Shown one piece after another: positions 1-7,714 of a stretch of 64,000 nucleotides of DNA. Location of the stretch: assembly GCF_000970345.1 (NCBI RefSeq), contig NZ_LAQU01000006.1, positions 62,001 to 126,000 of the forward strand, written 5' to 3'. The DNA is from Robbsia andropogonis (lineage in GTDB: Bacteria > Pseudomonadota > Gammaproteobacteria > Burkholderiales > Burkholderiaceae). Made by a program: the position numbers and the translations under genes. Under the pieces are notes generated by a model that had not been told where the DNA came from, ran no database searches, and saw only the letters and a program-made list of their open reading frames with translations. Each line of letters starts with the position of its first letter. The stretch's first letter is position 1.

Positions 1-1466
1 TCGAATTCACGCTCCGCCAGACAGCATGGCAAGACACGATCACGCCACGCGATAAAGTATTGAAACAACGCCTGGATGTTGAACCCCGTACACTTCAGTG
101 GAGATGCCATCTGCGTAATCACAAAAAGCCGCTTGGAAAGCTGTTGCATCAACACTGGCGCCACACGCCAAGACATGAGCGCGGACTTATCCAGCACGCA
201 CCGCCACGCCTCCATGTCATGCGCCTGCGCCACCGCCCAATAAAGATCCGCAAAATCCGCGGCGAGCACCGCATCCCCTGCGAAGATATCGTCATTGTTC
301 GTCTCGACATGCCACAGGCGGTCCCTGATGCGCCGCGCAAGATCCGCGCTGCATTGCGGCAGCGTGTCGAGCCTATCGTAGATATCGCGGCCTCTTACCA
401 TCTTGAGTGGAATTTGGCGCAGGCAATGCTGCTCCACCACATCCCGGAAATCATCATCTTCCGTGCGCCAGCGGTCGCATGCGTGACTTACCGACATATG
501 CGTCGTTGCAGCGAGAACCGCGATTCTTTCGGCAATAACCGGATCCAGTTCACGCCGTTGACAATCAAGTGCTATCCCGAATTTGTCGCGAAGAACGTCG
601 CTGACGCTTACCGTCAGATCGTCTTTCATAAGCCACGACCATGCATACAGGCGCAGCAAGGGTAAAGACACCTTCGTTCCGTCCAGTGACGGTTGCGTTT
701 CGCATGCTGCCACCCAAAGCGTGTTCGCCGCTGAATCCACCATCCGATACAATGCACAATACGATCTTATCGGATGGAAGTGATAAGGCGATATCGACTC
801 CAGGATCCTCGTCATGCCCTTTGACGAAAGAACGTGCGCAGCTATGTAGCCCGAGGCGATAAACAACTCCGGCGCAAGGCCGTCACACTGGGTGTAACGA
901 AGACCCGGTGGCTGCGCAAACCACTGCAGTGCATCGATTTCGCTGACGACGTCGGAGGCGAACCCGTCGGACGGAATGGCTTTTAACGTCTGTAGACGCT
1001 GCATCCAAGCGCCGGTAAGGTGCCCATGATCATGCAATTCAACGTGCGCGACCTTGCTTGCAAAGGACAGAAGCAGCGTTGCTTCCCATTCCGGCGGCAT
1101 GGCTGCATCCGCAGCATTGCGCTGCAAGACGGTCCATATGTCCCGGCCGGTCATGGCCCGACCCATTTCCGTGATCCTCTCTCCCACCGGACCGTATGTC
1201 AGCGCGGTAGCATTCCAGGCCTTGCAGACCCTTAGCACACAAGCAAATGCCCGAAACGGTAGCGCTGTGAGAACAAGCCACTGGATGTCCAATGGCAGCT
1301 TAGATAACATTAGCGACTTCGTCTGAGCACCTGGGCGCCCACTATCCGCGCCGTGCAGATCATCTGCCGTCGATGCCGCAGTCAACGGCGTGACATCGGC
1401 ACACGCCGCAGCGGAATCAGTCGCAGTTCCATCGTATCGTCCAACGCCATTATCGCGATCGATCAT
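1..1466 (-). CDS. F-box-like domain protein, C-terminus beyond window (candidate effector)
   Basis: An open frame of 488 codons starts at ATG 1466 and runs without a stop off the left edge, so the protein is partial. The start follows a good ribosome site (AGGTGGAG, four bases upstream). Residues 1-50 are rich in Ser, Thr, Ala, Asp and Gly and poor in Leu. Residues about 55-95 carry an F-box-like pattern: KLPLDIQWLVL, ALP, then VLRVCKAW. F-box domains are eukaryotic Skp1-binding modules; bacterial examples are mostly effectors such as the Ralstonia GALA (RipG) proteins. The visible remainder (residues 100-488) is mixed helical sequence with no leucine-rich repeats that I can recognise. The reading frame, balanced composition and ribosome site make it a real gene. 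The F-box reading rests on motif recognition, and an effector role is inference. Confidence 0.72.
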   Translation of the reverse strand, partial: MIDRDNGVGRYDGTATDSAAACADVTPLTAASTADDLHGADSGRPGAQTKSLMLSKLPLDIQWLVLTALPFRAFACVLRVCKAWNATALTYGPVGERITEMGRAMTGRDIWTVLQRNAADAAMPPEWEATLLLSFASKVAHVELHDHGHLTGAWMQRLQTLKAIPSDGFASDVVSEIDALQWFAQPPGLRYTQCDGLAPELFIASGYIAAHVLSSKGMTRILESISPYHFHPIRSYCALYRMVDSAANTLWVAACETQPSLDGTKVSLPLLRLYAWSWLMKDDLTVSVSDVLRDKFGIALDCQRRELDPVIAERIAVLAATTHMSVSHACDRWRTEDDDFRDVVEQHCLRQIPLKMVRGRDIYDRLDTLPQCSADLARRIRDRLWHVETNNDDIFAGDAVLAADFADLYWAVAQAHDMEAWRCVLDKSALMSWRVAPVLMQQLSKRLFVITQMASPLKCTGFNIQALFQYFIAWRDRVLPCCLAEREF

Positions 1467-1632
1467 CGCTCTCCACCTAACTCTGCCACTCTCAGGGTGA
1501 TGTCAAGCCGACACGGCCGACGATAACCCGGTTACTAGAACACGCTGGAAAACTGTGCCAAAGGCATGATGCCGAGAAGGTGGACATCAGGCATGCCGGT
1601 GTATCGCTTATCGATGCGCCGATTCGCATTGT

Positions 1633-1657
1633 CGAATGAATTAAGATTTAAAACGAA
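1633..1657 (-). promoter_or_regulatory. imperfect hrpII-like box upstream of the F-box gene (TTCG-N17-TTCG)
   Basis: Read on the minus strand, two TTCG half-sites are separated by 17 bases, one more than the 16 of the canonical hrpII box, about 165 bases upstream of the start at 1466. No good YANNNT hexamer lies 30-32 bases downstream. It is either a degenerate HrpB-type site or chance. Confidence 0.25.
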
Positions 1658-1687
1658 AGTCGCAGGCGCGCCGGAACATCCATCGGT

Positions 1688-1880
1688 ATGCCGCCGCCGC
1701 GATATCTGCTGGGCTCACAATCGCGCGGCACTGCGGCCGCGCGAACATCCGGAAGTTAGATATTCGGCAATGGAATCTTCGATTTACGAAACAGTTGCAG
1801 CATCACGCCGCTATCGACTTACAGGTGTGTCTTATCGAACACGGCAGCGCGCACGTCATGACGACGGACATACCCGATCT
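1688..1880 (-). pseudogene. decayed copy of the 3' end of the ABC ATPase gene at 5848-7044
   Basis: Positions 1688-1785 align with 5855-5955, the C-terminal coding end of the transporter ATPase, at roughly three-quarters identity in the same orientation. A second block, 1846-1878, matches about 6122-6155 of the same gene after an internal deletion. No intact frame remains. The fragment sits immediately left of the first copy of the ATP-grasp repeat, as expected if a unit containing ATP-grasp gene plus transporter end was once tandemly duplicated and then eroded. Confidence 0.7.
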
Positions 1881-1972
1881 CTGGTAACACCCATCAGCCT
1901 TGGACACGTTCGCGCGGACAAGGCGACAATATAGGATTATCGTCTTATAAGTACAGCGCCTATTTCATAAGT

Positions 1973-2033
1973 TTCGCTAATGCATTGACTCATTCGTCAA
2001 TGTAGCGCTCACCTTTCTTCGGATCGCTAAGAT
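1973..2033 (+). promoter_or_regulatory. hrpII/PIP-type promoter of ATP-grasp gene 1
   Basis: TTCG at 1973-1976 and TTCG at 1993-1996 are separated by exactly 16 bases. After a 31-base spacer, TAAGAT (2028-2033) fits the YANNNT -10 consensus. This is the architecture described for HrpB (Ralstonia hrpII box, TTCG-N16-TTCG) and HrpX (Xanthomonas PIP box with YANNNT 30-32 bases downstream). The expected transcript start near 2040 leaves a leader of about 50 bases before the ATG at 2089. Confidence 0.75.
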
Positions 2034-2088
2034 AGTCCAATCGCCGGTAAAGAAGGCCCTCTGCAACTTTTGACGACAAGGACAGGCA

Positions 2089-3432
2089 ATGGATTCGCGA
2101 ATCGGAACGGACTCGGTAAGGGACTGGAAGAACGATCTTGTATCAAATTCGAATGCCACATTCGTTTGGATATCGGACTCGTCACAGGCAGTTTTTACCT
2201 CGGCAGATCCAGACGCCACCATCACGCTGCATCGAGAAAGCAGCTTTCTGTGGATCGCCGATATACAAGACGTCGTCGTTCTAAACGAAGCACCGAGTAG
2301 CGCTTTTATTTCGTATGTTAAAAAGATTCGCGGCTTTTCCCCCAACATCCTTGCTTTTGAGAACCCAAACGTTGGAAAAAGCTTTACGGCATATCTCGCC
2401 GGAAATCAGCAGATGTGCGATCAGCTTGCACGTCTACGAACCCCCGACACCTATTTTTATCCTGATAAAGTAACGGCCGATATCGAAATTATTTCGCAGG
2501 CGACATCGATTCCGATCGCAGGATTGAAATACCATCGCGTGTACAACGAGTTAAACGACAAGGGCATCGGTCGGCGCTTATGCATGATGTCCGACATAAA
2601 GGTGCCGCTGGGTGTCGAATGTTCAACTGTCGGCAGTCTGCGAGAGGCGCTACGCGTCTCAGAGGCCGCGCCCCTGCGTTTTCCGTTACTCGCGAAAGAA
2701 GGAGCCGAGGAATCCGGAGGCGGCCATACTCTGATGACATCTCAAGCGGAGGCCGATCAGTTTCTGCGCCGCTTTGAGAACAAACCTAACGAAGACGCCA
2801 TCTCGTACGCCGTCGAGACCTTTCTAGACGTCCCGCCCGAGCAGAACTTTAGCTTCCGTGTCTTTGTCGGCCAATCTGGAAAGGTTACCTTGACTGATCT
2901 CCATCGATCCTGGGTAACGCCCCCGAATTTTCAAGCTTATAAAGCAGAAAGGCCACATGCGTTCGATATGAACACGGTGAGCGATATAACGTGCGCCGCG
3001 CAAAAAATCGGGACCGCTTTATTCGAGCATGGTTTCAGCGGTTCAGCCGGAATTGACGGCGTGCTAAGTCGCGACGGGACCACTTATCCCGCGCTCGACA
3101 TCAATCCGCGTCTAACAGGGGATGTATGGATGATGGACCTTGTGCGGCTATTTAATCGCCCTTTCTACAGCATGGAAATGCACCTTGTGCGTGGTGTACC
3201 GTTGGACGTAGAGTTTCATCACGTCGAATCGTTGCTTCAACGCCTAGCCGAACCCACGCGTGACGTCGGCAGTGTCGTTATTTTGGCGCTAAAAAGAAAG
3301 ACATCGCTGCGAGCACACGCGGAGGGCAGGCAAACGCTCCTTATCAAGAGTTTAACCTTGGGCACGAGTCTGGAAAACATGAGGTCGCTTGCTGGTGCCG
3401 TCGGCGAGACAGTACAACGTCTCGCTTCATAG
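2089..3432 (+). CDS. ATP-grasp family ligase-like protein, copy 1 (candidate HrpB-regulated effector or peptide ligase)
   Basis: The 447-residue protein starts at ATG 2089 after AAGGAC. Residues 1-50 are Ser/Asp/Asn-rich and Leu-poor, compatible with a type III secretion signal; there is no Sec signal or membrane segment. Residues about 165-345 look like an ATP-grasp fold: nucleotide-binding lysine in LLAKEG (K203), Gly-rich loop SGGGHTLM (209-216), acidic VETFL (E243), and metal-binding DINPRL (D337, N339). Length and layout, with an N-terminal pre-ATP-grasp half and a short C-terminal domain, recall PGM1-type peptide ligases, but the substrate is unknown. It is preceded by a perfect hrpII box and followed by a near-identical paralogue. 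No partner biosynthetic genes are visible. ATP-grasp fold is likely; function is inference. Confidence 0.8.
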   Translation: MDSRIGTDSVRDWKNDLVSNSNATFVWISDSSQAVFTSADPDATITLHRESSFLWIADIQDVVVLNEAPSSAFISYVKKIRGFSPNILAFENPNVGKSFTAYLAGNQQMCDQLARLRTPDTYFYPDKVTADIEIISQATSIPIAGLKYHRVYNELNDKGIGRRLCMMSDIKVPLGVECSTVGSLREALRVSEAAPLRFPLLAKEGAEESGGGHTLMTSQAEADQFLRRFENKPNEDAISYAVETFLDVPPEQNFSFRVFVGQSGKVTLTDLHRSWVTPPNFQAYKAERPHAFDMNTVSDITCAAQKIGTALFEHGFSGSAGIDGVLSRDGTTYPALDINPRLTGDVWMMDLVRLFNRPFYSMEMHLVRGVPLDVEFHHVESLLQRLAEPTRDVGSVVILALKRKTSLRAHAEGRQTLLIKSLTLGTSLENMRSLAGAVGETVQRLAS

Positions 3433-3946
3433 TTTGTCTCGTTAGCAGGAACTGCACGGCGACCAAGGACCCCGTGCAGCTTGAATAAGCACCAAAAATC
3501 GAATTAAACGTGCGCAACCATGCGTCGGACTGATTCCCTTTCCATCAATCGCCGACTGCTTCAAACATGGCAAGAGCTTCGAACATCGGCTTACACTGGG
3601 GCATCGGCACAACAGCGCTTCTGTGCAACGCCTGCGCATTTTCATCATCCTTGATATTAGGTGCCTATAACATCGGCAACGCGGTAGACAAGCCACAACG
3701 CCGTTCGCGAGTCCCAAAGAAGCGATTTATTTGTCGATCTCGTAACACCCTTCAGCCTTTGGCGCGTTCGCACGGACAAGGTGACAATATAGGATTATCG
3801 TCTTATAAGTACAGCGCCTATTTCATAAGTTTCGCTAATGCATTGACTCATTCGTCAATGTAGCGCTCACCTTTCTTCGGATCGCTAAGATAGTCCAATC
3901 GCCTGTAAAGAAGGCCCTCTGCAACTTTTGACGACAAGGACAGGCA
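3433..3946. other. intergenic region between the two ATP-grasp genes
   Basis: The first 75 bases are diverged homology to the downstream flank of copy 2, and 3737-3946 is the promoter block of copy 2. The middle part (3507-3736) is unique, has no convincing gene on either strand and has no clear terminator. Short open frames here lack ribosome sites. Confidence 0.6.
3831..3891 (+). promoter_or_regulatory. hrpII/PIP-type promoter of ATP-grasp gene 2
   Basis: TTCG at 3831-3834 and 3851-3854 with a 16-base spacer, then 31 bases, then TAAGAT at 3886-3891. It is identical in spacing and sequence to the box before gene 1, so both copies have kept the element intact while other parts of the repeat drifted. 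Confidence 0.75.
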
Positions 3947-5290
3947 ATGGATTCGCGAATCGGAACGGACTCGGTAAGGGACTGGAAAAACGATCTTGTA
4001 TCAAATTCGAATGCCACATTCGTTTGGATATCGGACTCGTCACAGGCAGTTTTTACCTCGGCAGATCCAGACGCCACCATCACGCTGCATCGAGAAAGCA
4101 GCTTTCTGTGGATCGCCGATATACAAGACGTCGTCGTTTTAAACGAAGCACCGAGTAGCGCTTTTATTTCGTATGTTAAAAAGATTCGCGGCTTTTCCCC
4201 AGGCATTATCGCTTTCGAGAACCCAAACGTCGGAAAAAGCTTTACGGCACATCTCGCCGGAAATCAGCAGATGTGCGATCAGCTTGCACGTCTACGAACC
4301 CCCGACACTTATTTTTATCCCGATAGAGTAACGGCCGATATCGAAATTATTTCGCAGGCGACATCGATTCCGATCGCAGGATTGAAGTACCATCGCGTGT
4401 ACAACGAGTTAAACGACAAGGGGATCGGTCGGCGCTTATGCATGATGTCCGACATAAAGGTGCCGCTGGGTGTCGAATGTTCTACCATCGGCAGTCTGCG
4501 AGAGGCGCTACGCGTCTCAGAAGCGGCGCCCCTGCGTTTTCCCCTACTTGCGAAAGAAGGAGCAGAAGATTCTGGAGGCGGCCATACTCTGATGACATCT
4601 CAAGCGGAGGCCGATCAGTTTCTGCGCCGCTTTGAGAACAAACCTAACGAAGACGCCATCTCGTACGCCGTCGAGACCTTTCTAGACGTCCCGCCCGAGC
4701 AGAACTTTAGCTTCCGTGTCTTTGTCGGCCAATCTGGAAAGGTTACCTTGACTGATCTGCATCGATCCTGGGTGACGCCCCCGAATTTTCAAGCTTATAA
4801 AGCAGAAAGGCCACATGCGTTCGATATGAACACGGTGAGCGATATAACGTGCGCCGCGCAAAAAATCGGGACCGCTTTATTCGAGCATGGTTTCAGCGGT
4901 TCAGCCGGAATTGACGGCGTGCTAAGTCGCGACGGGACCACTTATCCCGCGCTCGACATCAATCCGCGTCTGACGGGCGATGTATTGATGATGGACCTTG
5001 TGCGGCTATTCAATCGCCCCTTCTACAGCATGGAAGTGCACCTTGTGCGTCGTGTACCGTTGAACGTCGATTTTCACCATGTCGAATCGTTGCTTCAACG
5101 CCTTGCCGAACCCACGCGTGACGTCAGCAGAGTCGTTATTTTGGCGCTAGCAAGAAAGACATCGCTGCGAGCACACGCGGAGGGCAGGCAAACGCTCCTT
5201 ATCAAGAGTTTGACCTTTGGCACGAGTCTGGAAAACATGAGGTCACTTGCTGGCGCTGTGGGCGAGACGGTACGACAGCTTGCTTCGTAG
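3947..5290 (+). CDS. ATP-grasp family ligase-like protein, copy 2
   Basis: This 447-residue paralogue differs from copy 1 at 17 positions (about 96% identity). All recognisable catalytic positions are unchanged: K203, the Gly-rich loop, E243, D337 and N339. Ten of the substitutions fall in the last 101 residues, including W347L beside the metal-binding loop, G369R, S395R and K402A; others are N86G and Y102H. Both copies are full length with no frameshift, so both are probably functional. The concentration of changes in the C-terminal domain could mean altered specificity or simply a recombined segment. The gene has its own hrpII box, so the two copies need not be co-transcribed. Confidence 0.8.
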   Translation: MDSRIGTDSVRDWKNDLVSNSNATFVWISDSSQAVFTSADPDATITLHRESSFLWIADIQDVVVLNEAPSSAFISYVKKIRGFSPGIIAFENPNVGKSFTAHLAGNQQMCDQLARLRTPDTYFYPDRVTADIEIISQATSIPIAGLKYHRVYNELNDKGIGRRLCMMSDIKVPLGVECSTIGSLREALRVSEAAPLRFPLLAKEGAEDSGGGHTLMTSQAEADQFLRRFENKPNEDAISYAVETFLDVPPEQNFSFRVFVGQSGKVTLTDLHRSWVTPPNFQAYKAERPHAFDMNTVSDITCAAQKIGTALFEHGFSGSAGIDGVLSRDGTTYPALDINPRLTGDVLMMDLVRLFNRPFYSMEVHLVRRVPLNVDFHHVESLLQRLAEPTRDVSRVVILALARKTSLRAHAEGRQTLLIKSLTFGTSLENMRSLAGAVGETVRQLAS

Positions 5291-5304
5291 TTTGTCCCTT
5301 CATT

Positions 5305-5844
5305 ATGAACTGCATGGTGCCTAAACGCTCCACACAGCTTGAACGCACCCTAAAAATCGAATACAAAACTGTAAGGTACACATGCTCACCGGAACGCCCG
5401 GATCCAAATTTGTCCGTCGCGCCCGTCGCATACTGTTTTGAGGAAGCAACCGCAACCAGCGTCCCTGCTGAAACGTGTGCAGGTCGTAAGCACCTGCAAT
5501 ATTACTTCTACGAAAAACCGCAACTTCCCAAATTAGGCCATCCAACGATGGTGTCCGGCGGGGCATGTCGGATCGCCGATGACTTTAAGTATAGCGATGT
5601 GAAAGAAAGTTTTATGATCCGAAACCGCTCCGGCCGGTACGCCGGCTATGCAGACCGTCAACTGCAACATTTACATCATGTCGTCCAGGCTTTCAGCACG
5701 CGTATGGATGAGTTGCCATTCCTCGCCGAACCCTTCGTCGGTCATGCGAACAAGCTTCACCCACCGGTGTTCCCATCGTACGTGCAGAGCCCCCCGTCCC
5801 GCGACCCCGCGTCCGTTGATACCTCGGAAACACCCTCTTCCTGA
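5305..5844 (+). CDS. hypothetical protein, doubtful 179-codon frame
   Basis: An uninterrupted frame begins 14 bases after the second ATP-grasp stop and ends three bases before the convergent transporter gene. Its composition is protein-like, with FEEATATS and QYYFYEKPQ segments and a Pro/Ser-rich tail, and codon use in the second half is acceptable. No Shine-Dalgarno sequence precedes the ATG at 5305 or the next ATGs. The equivalent frame after copy 1 is broken by a stop. No family recognised. It may be a decayed gene or chance. Confidence 0.3.
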   Translation: MNCMVPKRSTQLERTLKIEYKTVRYTCSPERPDPNLSVAPVAYCFEEATATSVPAETCAGRKHLQYYFYEKPQLPKLGHPTMVSGGACRIADDFKYSDVKESFMIRNRSGRYAGYADRQLQHLHHVVQAFSTRMDELPFLAEPFVGHANKLHPPVFPSYVQSPPSRDPASVDTSETPSS

Positions 5845-5847
5845 TGG

Positions 5848-7044
5848 CTAAACTGACGCCGCCGCAGCAGCAATATCCGCCGGGCTCACGATCGAGTTCG
5901 TGCTACGGCCGCGAGACCGTCCAGAACTGAGATACTCCGCGATCGAATCCTGCGTGACTTCACCGTGGTACACCCCATCGCCGTCGATCACCGGAAGCCA
6001 GGACGCGTTGAACTCGTACATCCGTGACAGCAGAATGCGCAAATGCTCATCAGGTGCTGCGGTCGTCGTGAACGGCTGTAGCAAGGCACCGATATCGCTC
6101 GTCGCACGCGTCGGGTCCGCGGTCGCGGCGCGAACGTCGCGGCGGCGCACATAGCCCATACCTTGTTGCTGTCCATCGGTCACCGTCAGATAGCGCGCAT
6201 CCGCCTCGTCCATCATCGACAACGCCTGTGCCACGGTCGTACCCGGCGTGGCCGTGAGCGGCTGCGTGGCGGCATCCCCCGCCTTCACTAGTAGCAGGCG
6301 CTTCAATGTACTGTCTTGCCCGGTGAACTGGCTGACGAAATCATCGGCAGGATGGGCCAGCAAAGTATCCGGATGATCCAACTGCACGAGCTTGCCGGCA
6401 CGGAACACCGCGACCTTGTCACCCAGCTTGATCGCTTCGTCGATGTCATGGCTCACCATGAGCACGGTTTTCTTCAATTGCCGTTGCATCTGGAAAAACT
6501 CGTTTTGGATGGTTTCCCGATTGATCGGGTCCACCGCGCCAAACGGTTCATCCATCAACAACACCGGCGGGTCCGCCGCCAGCGCCCGGATCACGCCGAT
6601 ACGCTGCTGCTGACCACCAGACAACTCACGCGGGTAACGGGTCAGGTAGCGATTCGGATCGAGTGCCACCATCGCCATCAATTCGCGCGCCCGCTCACGA
6701 CACCGCTTGCGGTCCCAGCCCAATAGACGTGGCACGACTGTAATGTTTTCCTCGATCGTCATGTTCGGAAACAGACCGATCTGCTGGATAACGTAGCCGA
6801 TATGGCGGCGCAGCGTCACTTCATCCACGCCGGAGGTATCTTCGCCATTGACCAGCACCCGACCGGAAGTCGGCGTGATGAGACGGTTGATCATCTTCAG
6901 CGTCGTCGTCTTGCCGCACCCCGATGGGCCGAGGAACACACAGATTTCCCCTTCCTCGATCTTCATGCTGACGGCATCCACTGCCTTGACGTCAGTGCCG
7001 TCTTTTTGTCGGAACGTTTTTGAAAGCTTGTCGAGTTCGATCAT
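5848..7044 (-). CDS. glycine betaine/quaternary-amine ABC transporter ATP-binding protein
   Basis: The 398-residue ATPase of an OpuC/YehX-type importer. Walker A GPSGCGKTT lies near residue 38, then the Q-loop, signature LSGGQQQR, Walker B VLLMDEP and a switch histidine in MVSHD. After about residue 260 come two CBS-like domains (LTATPGTTVAQAL and LQPFTTTAAPDEHLRIL regions), which in OpuA-type ATPases sense ionic strength. The start overlaps the stop of the upstream permease gene as ATGA (7041-7044), so translation is coupled. It is the last gene of the operon. Its 3' end has a decayed duplicate at 1688-1880. Substrate choice is inferred from the family. Confidence 0.92.
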   Translation of the reverse strand: MIELDKLSKTFRQKDGTDVKAVDAVSMKIEEGEICVFLGPSGCGKTTTLKMINRLITPTSGRVLVNGEDTSGVDEVTLRRHIGYVIQQIGLFPNMTIEENITVVPRLLGWDRKRCRERARELMAMVALDPNRYLTRYPRELSGGQQQRIGVIRALAADPPVLLMDEPFGAVDPINRETIQNEFFQMQRQLKKTVLMVSHDIDEAIKLGDKVAVFRAGKLVQLDHPDTLLAHPADDFVSQFTGQDSTLKRLLLVKAGDAATQPLTATPGTTVAQALSMMDEADARYLTVTDGQQQGMGYVRRRDVRAATADPTRATSDIGALLQPFTTTAAPDEHLRILLSRMYEFNASWLPVIDGDGVYHGEVTQDSIAEYLSSGRSRGRSTNSIVSPADIAAAAASV

Positions 7045-7694
7045 GATCGTTGCATCCCCTTGGGCGTCAGCGCCCGTTGCAGCCGCGCCAAAAGCAGATC
7101 CGCGATAATGGCGAGTATGCTCACCAACACCGCGCCCACGGCGACTTTCATCATATTGCTTTGGCTGATCGCGTTCAGGATCAGCACCCCCAACCCGCCC
7201 GCCCCGATCACCGCGGCAATGGTCATGATGCCGATATTCATCACGACGGCGGTCCGGACGCCGCTCAAGATGCCGGGTACCGCCAGCGGCAGGTCCACAT
7301 ACCGCAAACGCTGCCAGAAGGTCATGCCGATGCCGGTACCCGCTTCACGGATGCCGGCATCCACGGTGATCAATGCCAGATAGGTATTACGCATGATCGG
7401 CAGCAGCGAATACAGGAAAACCGCCACCACCGCCGGCAGCGTGCCAATACCCTGGCCGATCAACGAGAACACCGGGATCATCAGCCCGAAAAGCGCGATC
7501 GATGGCAACGTCAAGAAGACGGTACCTACCGCCAGCATCGACGACGCCAGCCAGCGATGCCGGCTCATGAGCACGCCCACCGGAACGCCCACGACAATGG
7601 CGGCGCCTACCGCCAGTCCCACCAGTTCGATATGCTGCAGTGACAAGCGCAGCAACTCGGGCCAATTTGCCTGTAAAAATTGAAATACCGTCAT
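7041..7694 (-). CDS. glycine betaine/quaternary-amine ABC transporter permease (short)
   Basis: The 217-residue inner-membrane permease has about six hydrophobic segments, and a cytoplasmic coupling loop near residues 125-150 (EAGTGIGMTFWQRLRYVDLP) with the usual EAA-type pattern. It resembles OpuCB/YehW. It sits between the solute-binding protein gene (20 bases away) and the ATPase gene (ATGA overlap), forming the second permease half. Confidence 0.9.
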   Translation of the reverse strand: MTVFQFLQANWPELLRLSLQHIELVGLAVGAAIVVGVPVGVLMSRHRWLASSMLAVGTVFLTLPSIALFGLMIPVFSLIGQGIGTLPAVVAVFLYSLLPIMRNTYLALITVDAGIREAGTGIGMTFWQRLRYVDLPLAVPGILSGVRTAVVMNIGIMTIAAVIGAGGLGVLILNAISQSNMMKVAVGAVLVSILAIIADLLLARLQRALTPKGMQRS

Positions 7695-7714
7695 TGGAAG
7701 GTCCTCGCCACTTT

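Larger units (their letters stand above)
1880..3506 (+). repeat. long direct repeat, copy 1 (promoter plus ATP-grasp gene)
   Basis: Copy 1 corresponds to 3737-5364 at an offset of 1858 bases. Homology starts around the sequence GGTAACACCC, covers about 200 bases of upstream DNA and the whole 447-codon gene, and fades within 75 bases after the stop codon, where the copies share only patches. The promoter block is nearly identical in both copies. Confidence 0.93.
3737..5364 (+). repeat. long direct repeat, copy 2 (promoter plus ATP-grasp gene)
   Basis: Copy 2 of the 1.6-kb repeat, 1858 bases after copy 1. Differences are unevenly spread: about 400 bases in the middle of the gene (around copy-1 positions 2719-3115) carry only a couple of changes, while the segment near codons 84-102 and the last 100 codons carry clustered multi-base changes. 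That mosaic pattern suggests recombination between copies or with a third source. Confidence 0.93.

Noticed and set aside
60-665. 201-codon plus-strand frame
   Set aside because: His/Arg-rich shadow of the real minus-strand F-box gene, which has a ribosome site and balanced composition.
1566-1934. 122-codon plus-strand frame
   Set aside because: It runs antisense through the decayed transporter-gene fragment and into the repeat; no ribosome site and Arg-rich composition.
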